From Anthostomella pinea (taxonomy: Eukaryota; Ascomycota; Sordariomycetes; Xylariales; Xylariaceae): DNA of 64,000 nucleotides. Shown in pieces: positions 45,136 through 58,119 of this stretch. Each line of letters begins with the position of its first letter. Position 1 is the first letter of the stretch. The stretch is from NCBI GenBank assembly GCA_963556695.1, contig CAUWAG010000010.1:1922001-1986000 (forward strand), given 5' to 3'. The notes under the pieces are model-generated. The model was not told the origin of the DNA and did not search any database. It saw only the letters and a program-made list of their open reading frames with translations. Position numbers and translations under genes: made by a program.

Positions 45136-48100
45136 GGCTGGGGTAAGGGTAGCGATAGGAGGGGCGAGAATCGTGGATAGCTAGTTGATAGCTAGGTTCT
45201 AACGTGGTAGAGTTTGCCAACGGCGGCGCCTCCCCACACACGAAGGTACTGTAGGTTCTTAGATAAGCCCCTATGTGGGCAGGTCGGGGTCCATCTGGAG
45301 GTATAAGATTGGGTGTGACTTGGAGTCTCCGAGGTCTTCCATGAGCCGATCTAGCCACCAGATGCTGAAGGAACTCTTGTCTCAGCCAATGGAACGGCCT
45401 AGGGGTCTCCTGGCGAATTGGCGAGCTGCGAGTGTGAGGCGCCGGGCGCTATATAGACCCTGATGTGAGTCCTTGGCCATCGTGGGAATAGAGGGACACC
45501 CCCGTCGACGACTAATCAGGGCCGTCTTGGCTCAGCCCAATTTCAACTTAGCGCCCTAGAGTAGGCTATAGAAGCTGCGACGTAGTACTCTTTCGATCCT
45601 CTAGAAGGAGAGCGTCCCGTACAGAGCAGGTAGTCTTACTGCAGGGTCGAACAAGCAAGCAACGAGAGGCGTACCCCCCTGGTCTCTGCAAAGGGACCTT
45701 GCTCATTTTGACTGTAACTCAGTCCGCAGGCAGGAAGCAGTCAGCTGCTCGACGCAGCCACCAATCAGTCCCTCCGCGGCGCAGGCAGCCGATGCGAGTG
45801 CGGGTGATAAGCTTACAGAGTATACGTCGTGTTGCAATCTGCATCTCTGGCAGAAGGATGCGGCGAAGGCTCAACCGAGCTGCCGAGCATTGTCGATAGC
45901 ATCATCGCCGTGGGCGATTGGTCGACGGGATCCCAGGCGACATGGCGCCAAGGGAAACCTGGCATATTCTTCAATGGGCTGAGACGGGCCAGGCGGCAGA
46001 CCTGCCTCTTTGATTACCTGGTAGGTATCTTACGTGCCCATGTGGTTGGGGTGACACCCCCCAAGAACACTACACAGATGAGCTGAGACGTTGATAATTC
46101 CAAATTCTTCTGACGGGCCAATCCGCTACACACCGTGGATATGAATGAGTAAGGCTCGCAGGCTGGCTCCACCGGACCTCTTCCGAAGTTGTGTCTGGAC
46201 AGGGGCTGAGGTGAAAGGTCCGGCCATCTCACTCACCGCACTGAAGCCCAAACAGTCAGATCCTTGGTTGTCAAGGTTCGGTCCCTTCCCCGCTTCGATG
46301 CTCTGCAGGGGTTACATGGGCAGGCCGATTGCCATGTAGCCACCTGCACGCTTCGTGACGCGTCTCTCTGTCGATAAGAAGCAATGATGCCTTCCTGAAG
46401 TTTCAAGATTGCGATAGGAGGTATCCCGTCTGTTGCCATTCTGCAGCTTACGACATAATCATCCCACGGCAAGGCGGTCAGCGTCAGTGCTCCCACATTC
46501 GACTCCCCCTGAGGTTCCGTAGCACGTGGAGAGTCGAGATCATCTCGTACAAGAACCCACGGATGCCCACCTGTCGTGCACATCACTCATGTAAGTGCGA
46601 TGGCGTCAATGCTGGATTACAATACGATAACAGTTACATTGATAGGCCGGGTCGGCTCGTGCCGCTCGAAGTGGCGGTATGTATGCACCTTTATCTCTAT
46701 TCATATGCAGCGAAAGCTTCTCGCGATCCTACGAGCACAAAGTCGCAATAAGTTAACGGCGGTTCTGGACGATGAGCAAATCAACGAAAAGACCTTAATC
46801 ACCATATCTCGCCTCGGCTCACATCAGATTCAGGGTAGAGTGAACCCCCAATCTATACTTTATTTTAGCTATTATGCATGTTATGTAGTGCTGCAACGCT
46901 GCACGCCAAGAGACGCGGCATGTCAACCTCCCGCACAGCGCTTCTCCCTCTATCAATCTCAGTGTACATCCTGCCTTCAAGATCCCGCACATCTGCGGCG
47001 CTTTCTAGAGAAGGGGTGGTATCTACTTGAAGAGAGTTTACTTTGTCTGAGCAGACCTTGATAGGAGCTTTCGCTGTTTACTATGACTAGCAAGAAATCA
47101 TCACGACTATCTAAAAAGCAAGTGTTGCAACTTTCACCTTCATTCAACTCAGAGTCTCTGCGACTCTGCGCACCTGTGTATACAGAATCATAATCAACTT
47201 TGAAGGCCGCAGTAGTCTTTCAGTGAGTCTATACGGCCGGTGCATGAACATGCATTCGGTACGGGCTGATGTTAAGACACGCCGGCCATCGCCGATGTGC
47301 AATTACGTACGCTCCTACGAAGAAAAGGTATTTGTCACCGACTCATCTCGGCTTAAACTGCGAATGACCTGGTATCGAAGGAGCCGGTAAAATAGCCCTG
47401 GCATGTCAGCAAGCGACAGCGAAGACCTGCATGAAAGGGGCGTGTAAGAGGGGTGCGTATAGCGGGAAGGATTTGGGGGTCAAGGAAACGTTCCTTCGAG
47501 CTCTGCGGGGCCTCTCCGTCCTGGCTGACAGACTCCGAGGACAACACGAATGTCATGGCCGACGAAATGTTTCACCTATGATATGACCATCAGATCGGCA
47601 ATGATGGTGTTCTGTCATCGCCGTTTAGCGAAGTCGAGAGGCCCGTACCTGCATGATGTTTCAGAAGGAAAAGAGAGAAAAAGTAATGTTACGGTTCCAC
47701 AACCTGTCCTGTGGCTCGTGGATGAGGGCTCAATTGCCTGCCGGGGGCGAGATTCGGACGGATTGGGCTGGCACATTGCCACGAGGCGTTCGGATATTCA
47801 GGGGCTTGGCGGAACCATTTGATAGAGATAAAGCAGGTAGTAATCGAACTATATGATTAGCCCTGATCCCCTTTCTCTTGAATGGGAAGCCATGGTCCAA
47901 AGCAGCAGGAGTTTGGCAGACCTTTTGTTTTAGGAAGGACGATAACATTTCGACCTTTTGAGGATTAGAATGAGACCTGGGACTAATCATACACACCAAA
48001 GCTCCCCCATCTACGCAGAGATACGACCTTTTCAGCAGATCAGACCTTGCCACGTTGAACAGGTCACTCCGAGCCAGCAATCATGACCCTTTCGTACCTT

Positions 48101-50321
48101 GCAGGTCCCAGCCGGCACCGACATATGGGACCGACAGCACACCTCTTGGAGCACATGATATCAAGAGGCGAAGGTTATAAGACACATAACCCATTGCCTG
48201 ACAAACGATCTTTGCCGGCGTTGACCTGGAATTGCGACACAACTTGAATCCAGCTCTTGATTAATATCGGCTTTTGTTGTCGGCATATCGGGGTCCGGGT
48301 GATGCGAAGCAGAGCGAAAAGATAAGACCAGAAGGACAAGCAAGAAGGTCTTTGGAGGTCCATGTCCATGAACATATTCATTCTAAGTAACTGGCCAATT
48401 CTACGACGGATCCGCTCGCTCTGAACACATCGGCAAAGGCTTCTCCGTGACTAAGACTATGAGCCTCACAGTAGCTGGTGGTGCTATCGGTATAGCAGAT
48501 CGAGGTCAGTATGAAAGAAGAAGCCCATGTCGCAGCCGCCAACAGAACAAGCCAATGAGTAGACTGGGTCCTTTCGAAATCTAGCATTTGGCCACCTCGT
48601 TGAGATGTGCAACAAGAGGAGGACATGAGGAATGAAAGTGTTTGAATTTGTGCCTTTCCGGTCAAAGAGGCATCAGTCAGTTAAGAACCGCAAAGTCCCA
48701 TAGGACCAAGGGGCCCAGGTATCTACCTCTTCAAGAGACGTCATGACCTTTGTATTATACGGAGATAGGAGGCGCTAGGTGACGTTGGGAGACCCATGAA
48801 GCGAGGGGAAAGAAGAGAAAGCGGTCTAAATGTTGTAGCCCGGGGGATGAAGCCAATCCGAAATCACGAGGTCCATCGGGGCATGAAACCCAGCACGCCC
48901 TGAGCCGCTTCCCCACACATTGCCAAAGTCTACTCAACCAATGCGAAACACTCAACGCCTTGGTTGTCCTCTAACGCGCCGGTCTATCGGTCATTGTCGC
49001 GCCAACGACTACAGTAAGGCCAAGTAGTAAGTCAGTTGACATTACCCCTGGCAAATCTCGCTATAGTAATCAGGTCACAGAACGCCCCATTACTGGACTT
49101 GCTGGGTGATATCATATATGGATTCTCAACTTTGCTGAAACATGCTGCTCGGATGGTGCAGTCTTTTGGGGACGCTCTTATCGCTGTTGCTCGACCTGGT
49201 ATGCTGTTCAATGAAATATTCTGGAACAGGCGCAAACCCCGATTTTGGCGTAGCTGTATGTACTCTATGACCATCTTACCACATGGTTGATATCGGTACC
49301 GGTCATAGTGTGTCAAGACTTGCGGGTCTTTGTTTTCTTCTTCTTGGATATGTTATTCTCAAGCAGCTCTCCGGTGCCGTTCGCATGGTATTCGAGATGT
49401 GGTACGTATATCCGAGCGCCCACTTATATAGGAAGATGAGTTGAATAATGAACGAGACGCTTTCTGTGATCAGTTAAGATAGCGATCGGGTTATTTATTT
49501 TCGGCTCTCGGTTCTTGAAACTATCTTGTAGAACCCGGCGACGCTGTATCAGGACTGTATCGTAGTGGTTGGAATTTTGCTGGGTAGGTATCTACATCGC
49601 TCTAACTTATCCGCCAAGCAGAAAGTGCAGAAGTATGAAAAGGCCGAACCCATGCGGGCCCATCGCATATTAGTGCGGCGTGAATCCGGGCCGTGCATGC
49701 TCGCTCATGAAGGAATCGTTCGGAACGCTAATGGCCGGCGATAGTCAATGGCCGGGGATGTTCGGCCGTAGAGTCGGCGATCTGTCGAATTGACCGAATC
49801 GTACGTCCGTCCCTAGTATCTCCCCCACAATATGGACCGGCAACATTATGAAGCTCCAAGACTATGCCGGGAGAACACTCGTCCCCTCCATAAGTGTTGT
49901 GGTCAATACGGCCGAGAGCCGCCACAACAACGCTATTGATCGCCTACCGCCGGGCTATTGCAATGCCTTCGCCGGAGGAGCCTGGCTCTACGGACATTTG
50001 CGGACCTCTCGGAGGTATCGCATAACGTAGACAGTGTGTAGTGGTGTCGGCCCTGCCTAGAGTCAAAGCGATCAAGAACGACGAACGGAGCAAGGCGATA
50101 ACAGGAAGAGCAATGCGAGCCATCAGTTGTTTGCTACGGCCGTACCTAGGTTATCTCCATGTGAATATCCCATATACTGCGGTGTATACGTGGCTAGCCA
50201 CGTTGCTGCTTTTCTATAAGTATGATTCTCTACGCTCGACAAGTACTTCCCAATCTCTAAAGTAACAGCAACTTCAATATTCAAAACCCACATCACCACC
50301 AAAGCTACCCAAACTTACACC
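45136..50321. other. 5.2-kb gene-poor region
   Basis: No supported gene. Candidate worn fragments: plus 49010-49290 (LANLAIVIRSQNAPLLDLLG, then FGDALIAVARPGMLF), followed at about 49312-49440 by SRLAGLCFLLLGYVILKQL; and minus 48378-48600 with one hydrophobic segment (WLVLLAAATWASSFIL). None has a start, splice structure or family. No TIRs, LTRs or AT-rich tracts seen. Confidence 0.45.
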
Positions 50322-51585
50322 ATGGCCACTACCACCTCCACCGCCTCCAGCGTACCTTCGACGTACCGAGCACTAGTGCTCAACTCGACCAGAGATCCCT
50401 ATGACATCTCAGTCGTCCAGAAGAACCAACTCCAAGCAGGGCCAGGGAGCGCAGTGGTCCAGATCCTTGTGGCCAGCGTCTTGACGTACGCCGGACGAGT
50501 CTACAGCGGCCGCAAGCCCTACCCCTACCCGGAGCCCTTCGTGCCAGGGTCGTCTGCCATAGGCCGCCTAGTCGCCGCGGGCGCAGATGCCACGCTGCTG
50601 AAGCCCGGCCAGCTGGTCTATATCGACACGTTCATCGAGGGCCGGGACGATCGGACGTCCCTGATCCGTGAGTAGCCTCCAGATTTCGTGTTGCATTCTT
50701 GTGCTGTGCCCGAGCTACCCACTCCGCGACATGATCTGCTGGCAGAATCGAATAACTCTCATGCTGATCAATGCCACAGTTCACGGCCTATCGTCCGGCT
50801 TCTCTCCCGGCAGTAAAGTCCTCATGAAAGGCGAGTGGCGCGACGGCACATACGCCGAGTACTCCAAGCTGCCGCTGGAGAACTGCTTCCCACTAGACGA
50901 GGCCCGACTCCTGGGCAGTCCCGCCCACGGTGGTCTAGGCTACAAGATCGAGGACCTGATGTACCTATGGCCGCTATCGGTCCCCTTTGGCGGACTCCGC
51001 GACGTCGGTCTCCACGCCGGGGAGAAAGTCATCATCACGCCCGCGACGGGCTCGTTCGGCGGTGCCGCGGTGCTGGCCGCGCTGGCCATGGGGGGGCGCG
51101 TCGTCGCCGTGAGCCGCGACATGGAATCACTGGAACGACTCAAGGTTTTCAGTCCCGAGGGCAGGATCACGACGGTGCAGAACACGGGTGATGTGGAGAC
51201 TGATGTCAAGAAGCTGACGCAGGACGGGCCGGCCGACGTGTTTTTCGACATCTCGCCGGGTAAGGCGGCGTCCAGCGCGCACTTCAAAAGCTGCGTCCGG
51301 GCGCTGGGGCGTGGCGGGCGCGTGAGCTTGATGGGTTACCACGATCAGCTGCCGCTGCCCATGCCTTTCGTCGTGCTGAACGATCTTACCATCAAGGGGA
51401 AGTGGATGTATACGAAGGAGGACCTTCGCGTCATGATCAAGATGGTTGAGACGGGTTTCTTGAAGCTGGGCGAGGCGGGCGGCATCAAGACGGTGGGCAG
51501 CTTTCCGCTGGAGGAGTTTGCTGCTGCCTTTGAACAAGCAGCAGACCATGGCGGACCTGGGCTGCAGACGGTCATTGCCCCTTAA
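50322..51585 (+). CDS. MDR-superfamily (zinc-less) oxidoreductase
   Basis: Seen: exons 50322-50667 and 50780-51585, with an intron of 112 nt (GTGAGT..ACAG), giving 383 aa. An N-terminal GroES-like domain (YRALVLN, PGSAVVQILVASV, PFVPGSSAIGRL, GQLVYIDTFI) is followed by a Rossmann domain starting at about 200: VIITPATGSFGGAAVLAAL, then GGRVVAVSRDMESLERL. VFFDISPGKAASS and GRGGRVSLMGY follow. The catalytic-zinc Cys/His set of classical alcohol dehydrogenases is not evident. Known: such proteins use NADPH to reduce quinones, enones or carbonyls. Substrate unknown. The upstream region has a TATAAG-like element at about 50215 and a short leader (CACCATGGC start). Confidence 0.88.
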
Positions 51586-52171
51586 TTCGGGATGCAAAGG
51601 GGATGAGGGGGTAGATTAGGAACCCTTTCCATTGAACATGTAATATTGAGACTGGTGCGATTAGACATCTCCTATCAATCATAAGAAGCCTTCTGACTTT
51701 GCAAGAGATGTATAGACAAGCCAGGGTATACGCAGATATTACCGCTGGAGACACCACTAATAACGGAATCGCCCATGGGACTGGAGTCTCTTGGCGATCT
51801 AGATTACCCCTTACCCCATTACCGGGACACTAGCAGAAGGCGGCTTCTCGTTAGTAGAAACATGAACTCAATTACATCACCGACTTCTTCATGTATGACA
51901 TTTCCGATTCATTCCCCTTAGCTGCGCTTATCAACATGATCGGATCGCCAACGGAATTGCATATTGCCAGCCAGCAGAGGCTATAGTGGGAATATTAGGG
52001 GGGCTCACCCCACCTCTAGGCCTATGGCAAGACCCAGAACCATCGTTTCTTCTGCAGCTCCCGTGAATAAGCGCATTGCATGAAGGCGATAGATCCGTGG
52101 CTTCTTCATTTTTATACAATAATATTTACCTACGATCATCTTTCCTCAGACCGGCTCGAGACCTCTTCTTC
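51586..52171. promoter_or_regulatory. Intergenic region with promoter of the FMN-binding protein gene
   Basis: No gene. A TATA-like run (TTTTTATACAATAATA) at about 52110-52125 lies about 50 bp before the ATG at 52172, close for a TATA box, so its role is uncertain. Confidence 0.35.
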
Positions 52172-53215
52172 ATGACCGTGTTCAAGACCGCTCTCGGAAG
52201 AACACCCCGCATCGTCACCACCGCCACTACCCCGCGCATTAGTAGCAGCATCAGCAACACCAGCGCCCTCGTACTCGCCCGCCTCGCGTACAAGCAGCAC
52301 CCCGCCATGTCCGTCACGACCCAGCAAGAGGCCGCCTACAAGCGTAACCCGCACTCCGACTTCAAAGCCGTCGAGGCCTCGCGCCCAGCCTGGGACGCAT
52401 CGTCCACGTTCCGGTACACGCAGACGGTCGACCCGTCCTGGGCATTTGGCGGCGGCGCCAATGCGCTCCACGACTCCTCCTCCACCTCTTCCTCCTCCTC
52501 TTCCAAGAAACACATCGCCATCGACCCGTACGAACCAGGCCGTCCAGCGCCATTCAACTACAAACTACTAATCTCGTCGATCGTGCCGCGGCCAATCGGG
52601 TTCGTATCAACAATATCGGCCGAGGGCAAGACCAAAAACCTGGCGCCGTTTAGCTACTTCAACATGATCAACCACGACCCGCCGCTCTTCGTGCTAGGAT
52701 TCGCCGGGTCCCTCGACTCCCCCAAGGACACGCTGCGCAACCTGCTCGACAGCCGCGAGTGCACCGTCAACATCATATCCGAGAGCTTCATCGAGGCCGC
52801 CAATGCGACGAGCGTCGACGCGCCGTACGGGTCTTCGGAATGGGACGTCAGCGGCCTCACACCCATAAATGACTGCGTCGACGTGAAGGCCCCGCGCGTG
52901 CGCGAGGCTGTGTTTAGTGTGGAGTGCCGCCTCGAGAGCGTCCGCGAGTTCGAGAGCCGCGCCACGCCGGGCAAGAAGACGGGCGCCATGGTCGTGCTCG
53001 AGGGCACGCGCTTCTGGGTGCGCGAGGACGCTGTCAATGAGGAGCGCAACATGGTTGCGCCCGAGGTGCTGCGGCCCATGAGTCGGCTCGGCGGCATCTC
53101 GTACGGCCGCACGACCGAGGCGATTGAGATACCCCGGCCTGTATTCGAGAAGGATGTCGGGGGCGCCGAGGGCTTTGAGAAGTTGAGGAAGGCGGCGGAT
53201 GGGACGGGGAAATGA
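52172..53215 (+). CDS. Flavin-reductase-like FMN-binding split-barrel protein
   Basis: Seen: one exon, 347 aa from the first ATG (52172). The first 48 residues are rich in Arg/Ser/Thr/Ala with almost no acidic residue (FKTALGRTPRIVTTATTPR), which looks like a mitochondrial presequence. An internal Met (MSVTTQQEAAYKRNP, about residue 49) is where cytosolic relatives begin. A poly-Ser run precedes the core (about 130-310): FNYKLLISSIVPRPIGFVST, NLAPFSYFNMINHDPP, CTVNIISESFIEAAN. Known: the fold binds FMN; members reduce flavins or act in aromatic degradation. Alternative starts could give dual localisation. Exact reaction unknown. Confidence 0.87.
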   Translation: MTVFKTALGRTPRIVTTATTPRISSSISNTSALVLARLAYKQHPAMSVTTQQEAAYKRNPHSDFKAVEASRPAWDASSTFRYTQTVDPSWAFGGGANALHDSSSTSSSSSSKKHIAIDPYEPGRPAPFNYKLLISSIVPRPIGFVSTISAEGKTKNLAPFSYFNMINHDPPLFVLGFAGSLDSPKDTLRNLLDSRECTVNIISESFIEAANATSVDAPYGSSEWDVSGLTPINDCVDVKAPRVREAVFSVECRLESVREFESRATPGKKTGAMVVLEGTRFWVREDAVNEERNMVAPEVLRPMSRLGGISYGRTTEAIEIPRPVFEKDVGGAEGFEKLRKAADGTGK

Positions 53216-53739
53216 ATAAGTATTAAAGGCGTGGGTGTGGTCATGGGGTAGTACATGTAACACCATAGAAGACATATAAGACGCGGTTTAGTAGTCATAG
53301 AACATGACTCGACTTTGAGTCGGTCAGCTTCTTTGATTGATCTGAATAGTCCATCACTAGGATGACCTCTACAACAACTCAGGTGCTTCTGCAAAACCAT
53401 TGCAAGCTTTCTTCAAATGCAGCAGGGAACGCATTGCAACACAGACGCCTAGCCAAAGCACACCGATCCCTCGCCATATACGCCCAGACATGGTCATCAT
53501 CCCTCGAACGCCGTGCGTTACTGTACACTATAGGCCGACGGGGCTTTCATTATAAGCCTCAGCCCACATTGAGCAAAAGCTCCAACAGATGAGATCATCG
53601 CAACTAACTCCCATGATGCAACAGCAAGATTTCAACGCCTGTGCTATACCGAACCACCCCCGAACGCCTGGCATAATATGCGACGGTGATGCGCGTTTCG
53701 TGCTCTCATAGCATGAAGCTCTGGCCCATGGTTGAACTT
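53216..53739. other. Intergenic region between convergent genes
   Basis: Between the 3' ends of the FMN protein gene (plus) and the phosphodiesterase gene (minus). No feature seen. The words ATAGCATGAAGCT and CCCATGGTTGA occur twice at 53708-53770, the second time covering the last codons of the phosphodiesterase: a short local duplication. Confidence 0.45.
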
Positions 53740-56315
53740 TTATAGCATGAAGCTTTGCCCCATGGTTGAGATGATGAACTCGCAGCCCAGCTGGGCCTCC
53801 TCTTCGTGCTCGAGCAGCTCGCTCAGGATAATGTCTCGAACCGGGGTGTGGTCGTCGAGCTTCTCCTTGACATGTATGATGACGACCTTCAAGCCACTCA
53901 GAGAACCCGAAGCCTGCGACGACGCGTAGGAGGAACCTGCGCCGGCAACTCCAGAATCCCGGAGACTCATTTCCGCGGTCGGGGTTGCGATATGAGGCGT
54001 GTCGATGCCGTGATCGCTGGTTCCCGATACCGAACCTCCTGAGCTTCTCTTGGCCGGTCGCGTTGTCTTGGGCGATACAGGGTTCTCGTCACCACTGGAT
54101 CTAGCAGCGGCTCGGTTCGACCGTCTAGTGCCTTCCTCTAAATCTCGCTTGCGCTTCTTATTCAGTTCAAGCTTAACTGGTGGCTGGCGCGCCATGTATA
54201 CTTCTCCCGCGAGTGTCTTCATCTCCTCGATTATGAAGCGCGGTGTGAGGTGACCGAACAGTCTATCTTCGGTCTGACTATCGTCATAGGAGCATTCGAT
54301 GAAGATAGCTCTCAGATTTCCATTGGCGATACGGGGGGCCGCTTCCTGCCAGACTCCGAGGTTACGGGGGGACAGGGAGATGCTGTCAGGCTCCACGTCG
54401 CCAAACATGAGTACCTCTCGACCGGTTGCTGCGTCGCGGATGAAGTATGCGCTAGAATCGTAGACACAGATCGAGTCCTTCTCCTGGCTGACGGAGCTGT
54501 GTCCCATGCCGGAAGATCTGAAGAACGGAGATGGACCCGAGGCGGCATTACTACCGGGGGCGCCACGAGGGGACGCCATGGGCATCGATGAGGCGTCCAT
54601 ACTTTCGAAGCGCGATGATGAAGCCGAACCCCGGTGCGCATGCTTCTCAATGCAGTGACCATGGCTAACGCTGAAGAGCTTTACGGAAAGACCGTCGCTG
54701 ATCTCCAGGTAGCCCTTCCCATCTCCTTCGCCAAGTGCTGGACTTCCTCCCTCGACAAGACGCATGTAGGTTACTAGACCGGCGCCGTTGTTCTCGTCAG
54801 ACAAGTTGGGCCAAATCACGTTGTTGAAGATGTGCGACTTGAAGGCAGATATGGTGGACGGCAGGCCTGCTAGTCGCTTGGGTCTCGATCCGGGAAGTCC
54901 TGCGGTGTTGATAACAAAGCCACTGATGTGGTCGAGATGGGGATGGGTGATAAGATATGTGTCAATAAGGTGGCGTGTGATGTAACCAGCATTGGCCGAC
55001 GCCTTTGCAGAAGTGAGCTGCATGCCCGCGAAGGGACCAACTCCCAGCGTGTGAGGCAGGGCAACATCAGTGCCGAGGCCACGTGGCTGGGTCTCCTCAA
55101 GAATTCTGGTGATGGCGGACAGGTGGACGCCTGCATCGAGGGCTACGATAGAGCCTCGAGCCCAGCCCGACTTGACGGATCGCACAAGGAGTGCTGTAAC
55201 ATTGTGTTCCTGCGGTCCGCCTCCTGAGCCCTAGGGGTATCAAAGATATGTCAGCATGGACATATAAAATTATTGAGATGGCTGCGTAGAAGTGATGATC
55301 CCAAGAGCTCTCCCGTCCTCGGTGTAGGGCGCTAGTCATGCAGCCTCGAGGCTTGAGCTGCCCAAGGTTCGCTGGAAAGGCAGGCCTGAAAACGCCTGAC
55401 TGCCCCTGAAGCTGAGGTCCCACGTGCCAGCAGCTGCCCGGATAAAGGACGGCCACTGTGAACGTCAGTGAGCCCCTGGAAAGCTGCCGATAAAGGAAGA
55501 TAAAGGCGATAACGATACGCGATCCACGTGACACGTCTCGCAAGGTTCCGGCAAGTTCCCCGTCCGTTGAACTTCTCGCGCTCCACGCTACCACGAATCA
55601 TCCTTCGGACTGGGCTTATTGTAGCACCACCGGCAAAACCTTCCATCACCATCAGACTGGCAAGGCAGACAAGGCGATTCCAAGGCGGAGCCGGCGATTC
55701 TGCTGTCTGGTATTGGAACCACCAGCCAGTGTTGATGAGACAAGGGTCTTTTGTTGCGCCGGAGAGAGCCATTTGCTGGCCGATTGTTCGCAGCAGCGCA
55801 AGTGCGTGCGGTTCTGCGGGCGGAAACTCGAAACTTATGACAATCGACCTGTCATGTTCCCGCATGGATCGGCAACGCGCAAAGCAAGGCTCGGCGCATG
55901 CTGCTGGTCCAATTGTCTGCCATCGCATCCGAATGATATGATGCGACTGGCCGGAAGCATCTCCAGAGGGGCAGAGTTGCACAGAGGTCGGGACATCCTG
56001 TCTCTTTCTCCCACAAATAACCCCATGCGATCCGATCGCAATAGATCGGAGATTTCGTATGTGCTGGACGCAGTGATCGAGATGCGCTGCAAGTCGCAAC
56101 AAGGGGAGTCGGGTGTTGTCCAATGGTGGTCGGCGGCCTTAGCAGGTCACCGGCGCCGAGTACAAGGCTCGAGGCTCTCTCTAGGGATCAAAGGGCTGGG
56201 AGGTGGTGCACACACAAAGGAACGCCTGCAACACGGCTGAATGAGATTGACTTACGAGGACAATGACCTGCAAGGCAGCATCTTCGACGCCCGGGTCGCC
56301 GTCTTCTTTCGCCAT
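53740..56315 (-). CDS. Class II (low-affinity) cyclic-nucleotide phosphodiesterase
   Basis: Seen: exon 1 56315-56256 encodes MAKEDGDPGVEDAALQVIVL, exon 2 55230-53740, 516 aa. The intron 56255-55231 (GTAAGT..CCCTAG) is 1,025 nt, very long for a fungus. The join recreates the family start ALQVIVLGSGGGP (residues 14-26). The metal-binding motif HPHLDHISGF is at 116-125, followed by FKSHIFNNVIWPNL, VSHGHCIEKH, YFIRD and FGDVEPDS, and IFIECSYDDSQ. A basic Ser-rich insert (KKRKRDLEEGTRRSNR) is followed by VVIIHVKEKL near the end. Known: relatives of yeast Pde1 hydrolyse cAMP to 5'-AMP and damp PKA signalling. Confidence 0.9.
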
Positions 56316-58119
56316 CTTTCCTGCGCTTGACGGTGGTGCTTTGGAGTGGATGACCTCCGTTTCCCTTCTGCCTCTTCCTCTGCCTGTGGCCTTCCGGAAT
56401 CCTGCGCGCCTCCTCAGAAAGGAATGGAAGAGAGAGCGCGCGATCCGTCTGCTGCGTGGCTGGATGGTTGCAGCTGGGGGTGCTTATGGTGGAATGAGTG
56501 ACTCGAGATGCGGCCGACGGTAATAAAGTGTTAGGATGGTCTGTCCTCCCAGGGCGAGTCGGCGAGTCGTAGCGCGCTACGACTCGAGCTGATCGGGGTC
56601 TTTCCCTTATCGGGCGCAAGCACACGTGACGCTCCCTGGTTTCGTCGCCCTTCCCGGAGGACTCTGTCGGCCTTTCTTCTTCTCTCTCGGGCTTATCATG
56701 CGTGTTTAGGGGTACGATTCAGGTCAGGATGAAGACTTGGGGCATCAAGGGTCAAAAGCGAGCTATATCGCAATATCTGTCCCATGATCCGAACCTGGAT
56801 AGCATCTGATTCAAGTTTGGGGTCACCGCAGGGCTTGCGAGGCGTGAACCGCGCACAGGCTGGGGTCTGGGGCTCGCCCGCTCCAATGAATATCCCCTGG
56901 GTATAGCCCAGTAGCCAGCGCCCACCAGTGACCTGTAGGTATCTGCCCGTCTAGCTTTCCCCTTCCCGTCCGCCGTCAACCATCAAGCTGCACACAATCG
57001 CCTCGCCTTTCCCCTGGTAGCTGGCTGCAGTAGGTGGCGCATAAGACAGGGCGTCCTTCCCGCAACGGGCTGCTTCGACGCGTCTTCTCGAACCAGCCGA
57101 TCTACATGTGCATAGTGCCGGGCCATTGGCTGCTGGCAGCCGCCCCTACACGGCCTGCATGTTCGCGACCTACGTTGCCGAGCGCGTGACGGACTCTGCT
57201 CGCGGAGATGCCGCTGCATGCCTGCAGGTTGGGAGGAATTGGTACATGGTGATGCAGCTTTCTGCCAATGCGTTTCTTTATTCTCCTCACATTTGCGGCA
57301 GTCTCTTCAGCAAATTACTGTCCCATTTGTCTAAATATCAGTGCTTCTGAGGAACTAGTTGTTGGTCTGCCCATGTCCATTCAGTTCCGTCGAGGTCAGG
57401 GGTCAATCTCACCACGAGCATTCACTCACTACCTACCTTGGTTCATCGCCTGATGGTCGCAACGGTGTAACCACCGTGTTATATCTGCGGCATGCTACAC
57501 ATCATTGGTGCTGACTTATTTGTCGTTGTATAGGTAGGTATCCAGGTTTCAGGAGTTGTTGCCAGAGCCCTCAAGCGGCTTACCAAACAACTTCCAGACT
57601 GCAGGCGCGACCTGCCTTACCTACCTCCTGCCTTAGCTACCTTTTCGAGACAGGTACCAAGCTTCGAGGCGGACGTACGGATAGCAACCTTCAGCTGATG
57701 AAGTGCACCCCCGATATTGATCGACAGTAGCCCCCGACGAACGACGTCCTTTTATTAACCTCCTTCGGCGGCAGTTTTCGCCCAGTTCTAGAACGCATGG
57801 ATAGACCTGCCTACCAAGGTATTTGGGAAGTACACAGCTGTCACACGAGAGAAGTCGTCGACAAGCATACCCTTTATCCCCTTTCTTTCCATCCCCACCT
57901 CGCCAATGGGCAATACACCCTATATTACGCCATACACACACCAGTAGAGGACAAGGCTCAATAAGTTATGGCGCAGGCGCTATGATGTCTAACTATGTCT
58001 ATTGATTATTGCTAATTAGTATCTTGTTTTCAGGGGGAAGACTGAGAGGCGCTCTAGGCTAGTAATTAGGTATTATTGACTACGTTTCTCGCATTATATT
58101 CGCCTTCAGTTGCCATCAT
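56316..58119. other. Intergenic region
   Basis: Upstream of the phosphodiesterase gene and downstream of the esterase gene. Short frames only. Scattered TACCTACC/GTAGGTA words (for example around 57530, 57610, 57630) occur without a recognisable element. Confidence 0.4.

Noticed and set aside
46576..47061. 161-codon plus-strand frame in the gene-poor region
   Set aside because: No recognisable segment order, no promoter-like context, and it begins in a region with random-looking codon use.
55332..56123. 263-codon minus-strand open frame inside the phosphodiesterase intron
   Set aside because: No domain or codon bias, and it lies between two exons whose join recreates the family N-terminus; most likely chance.
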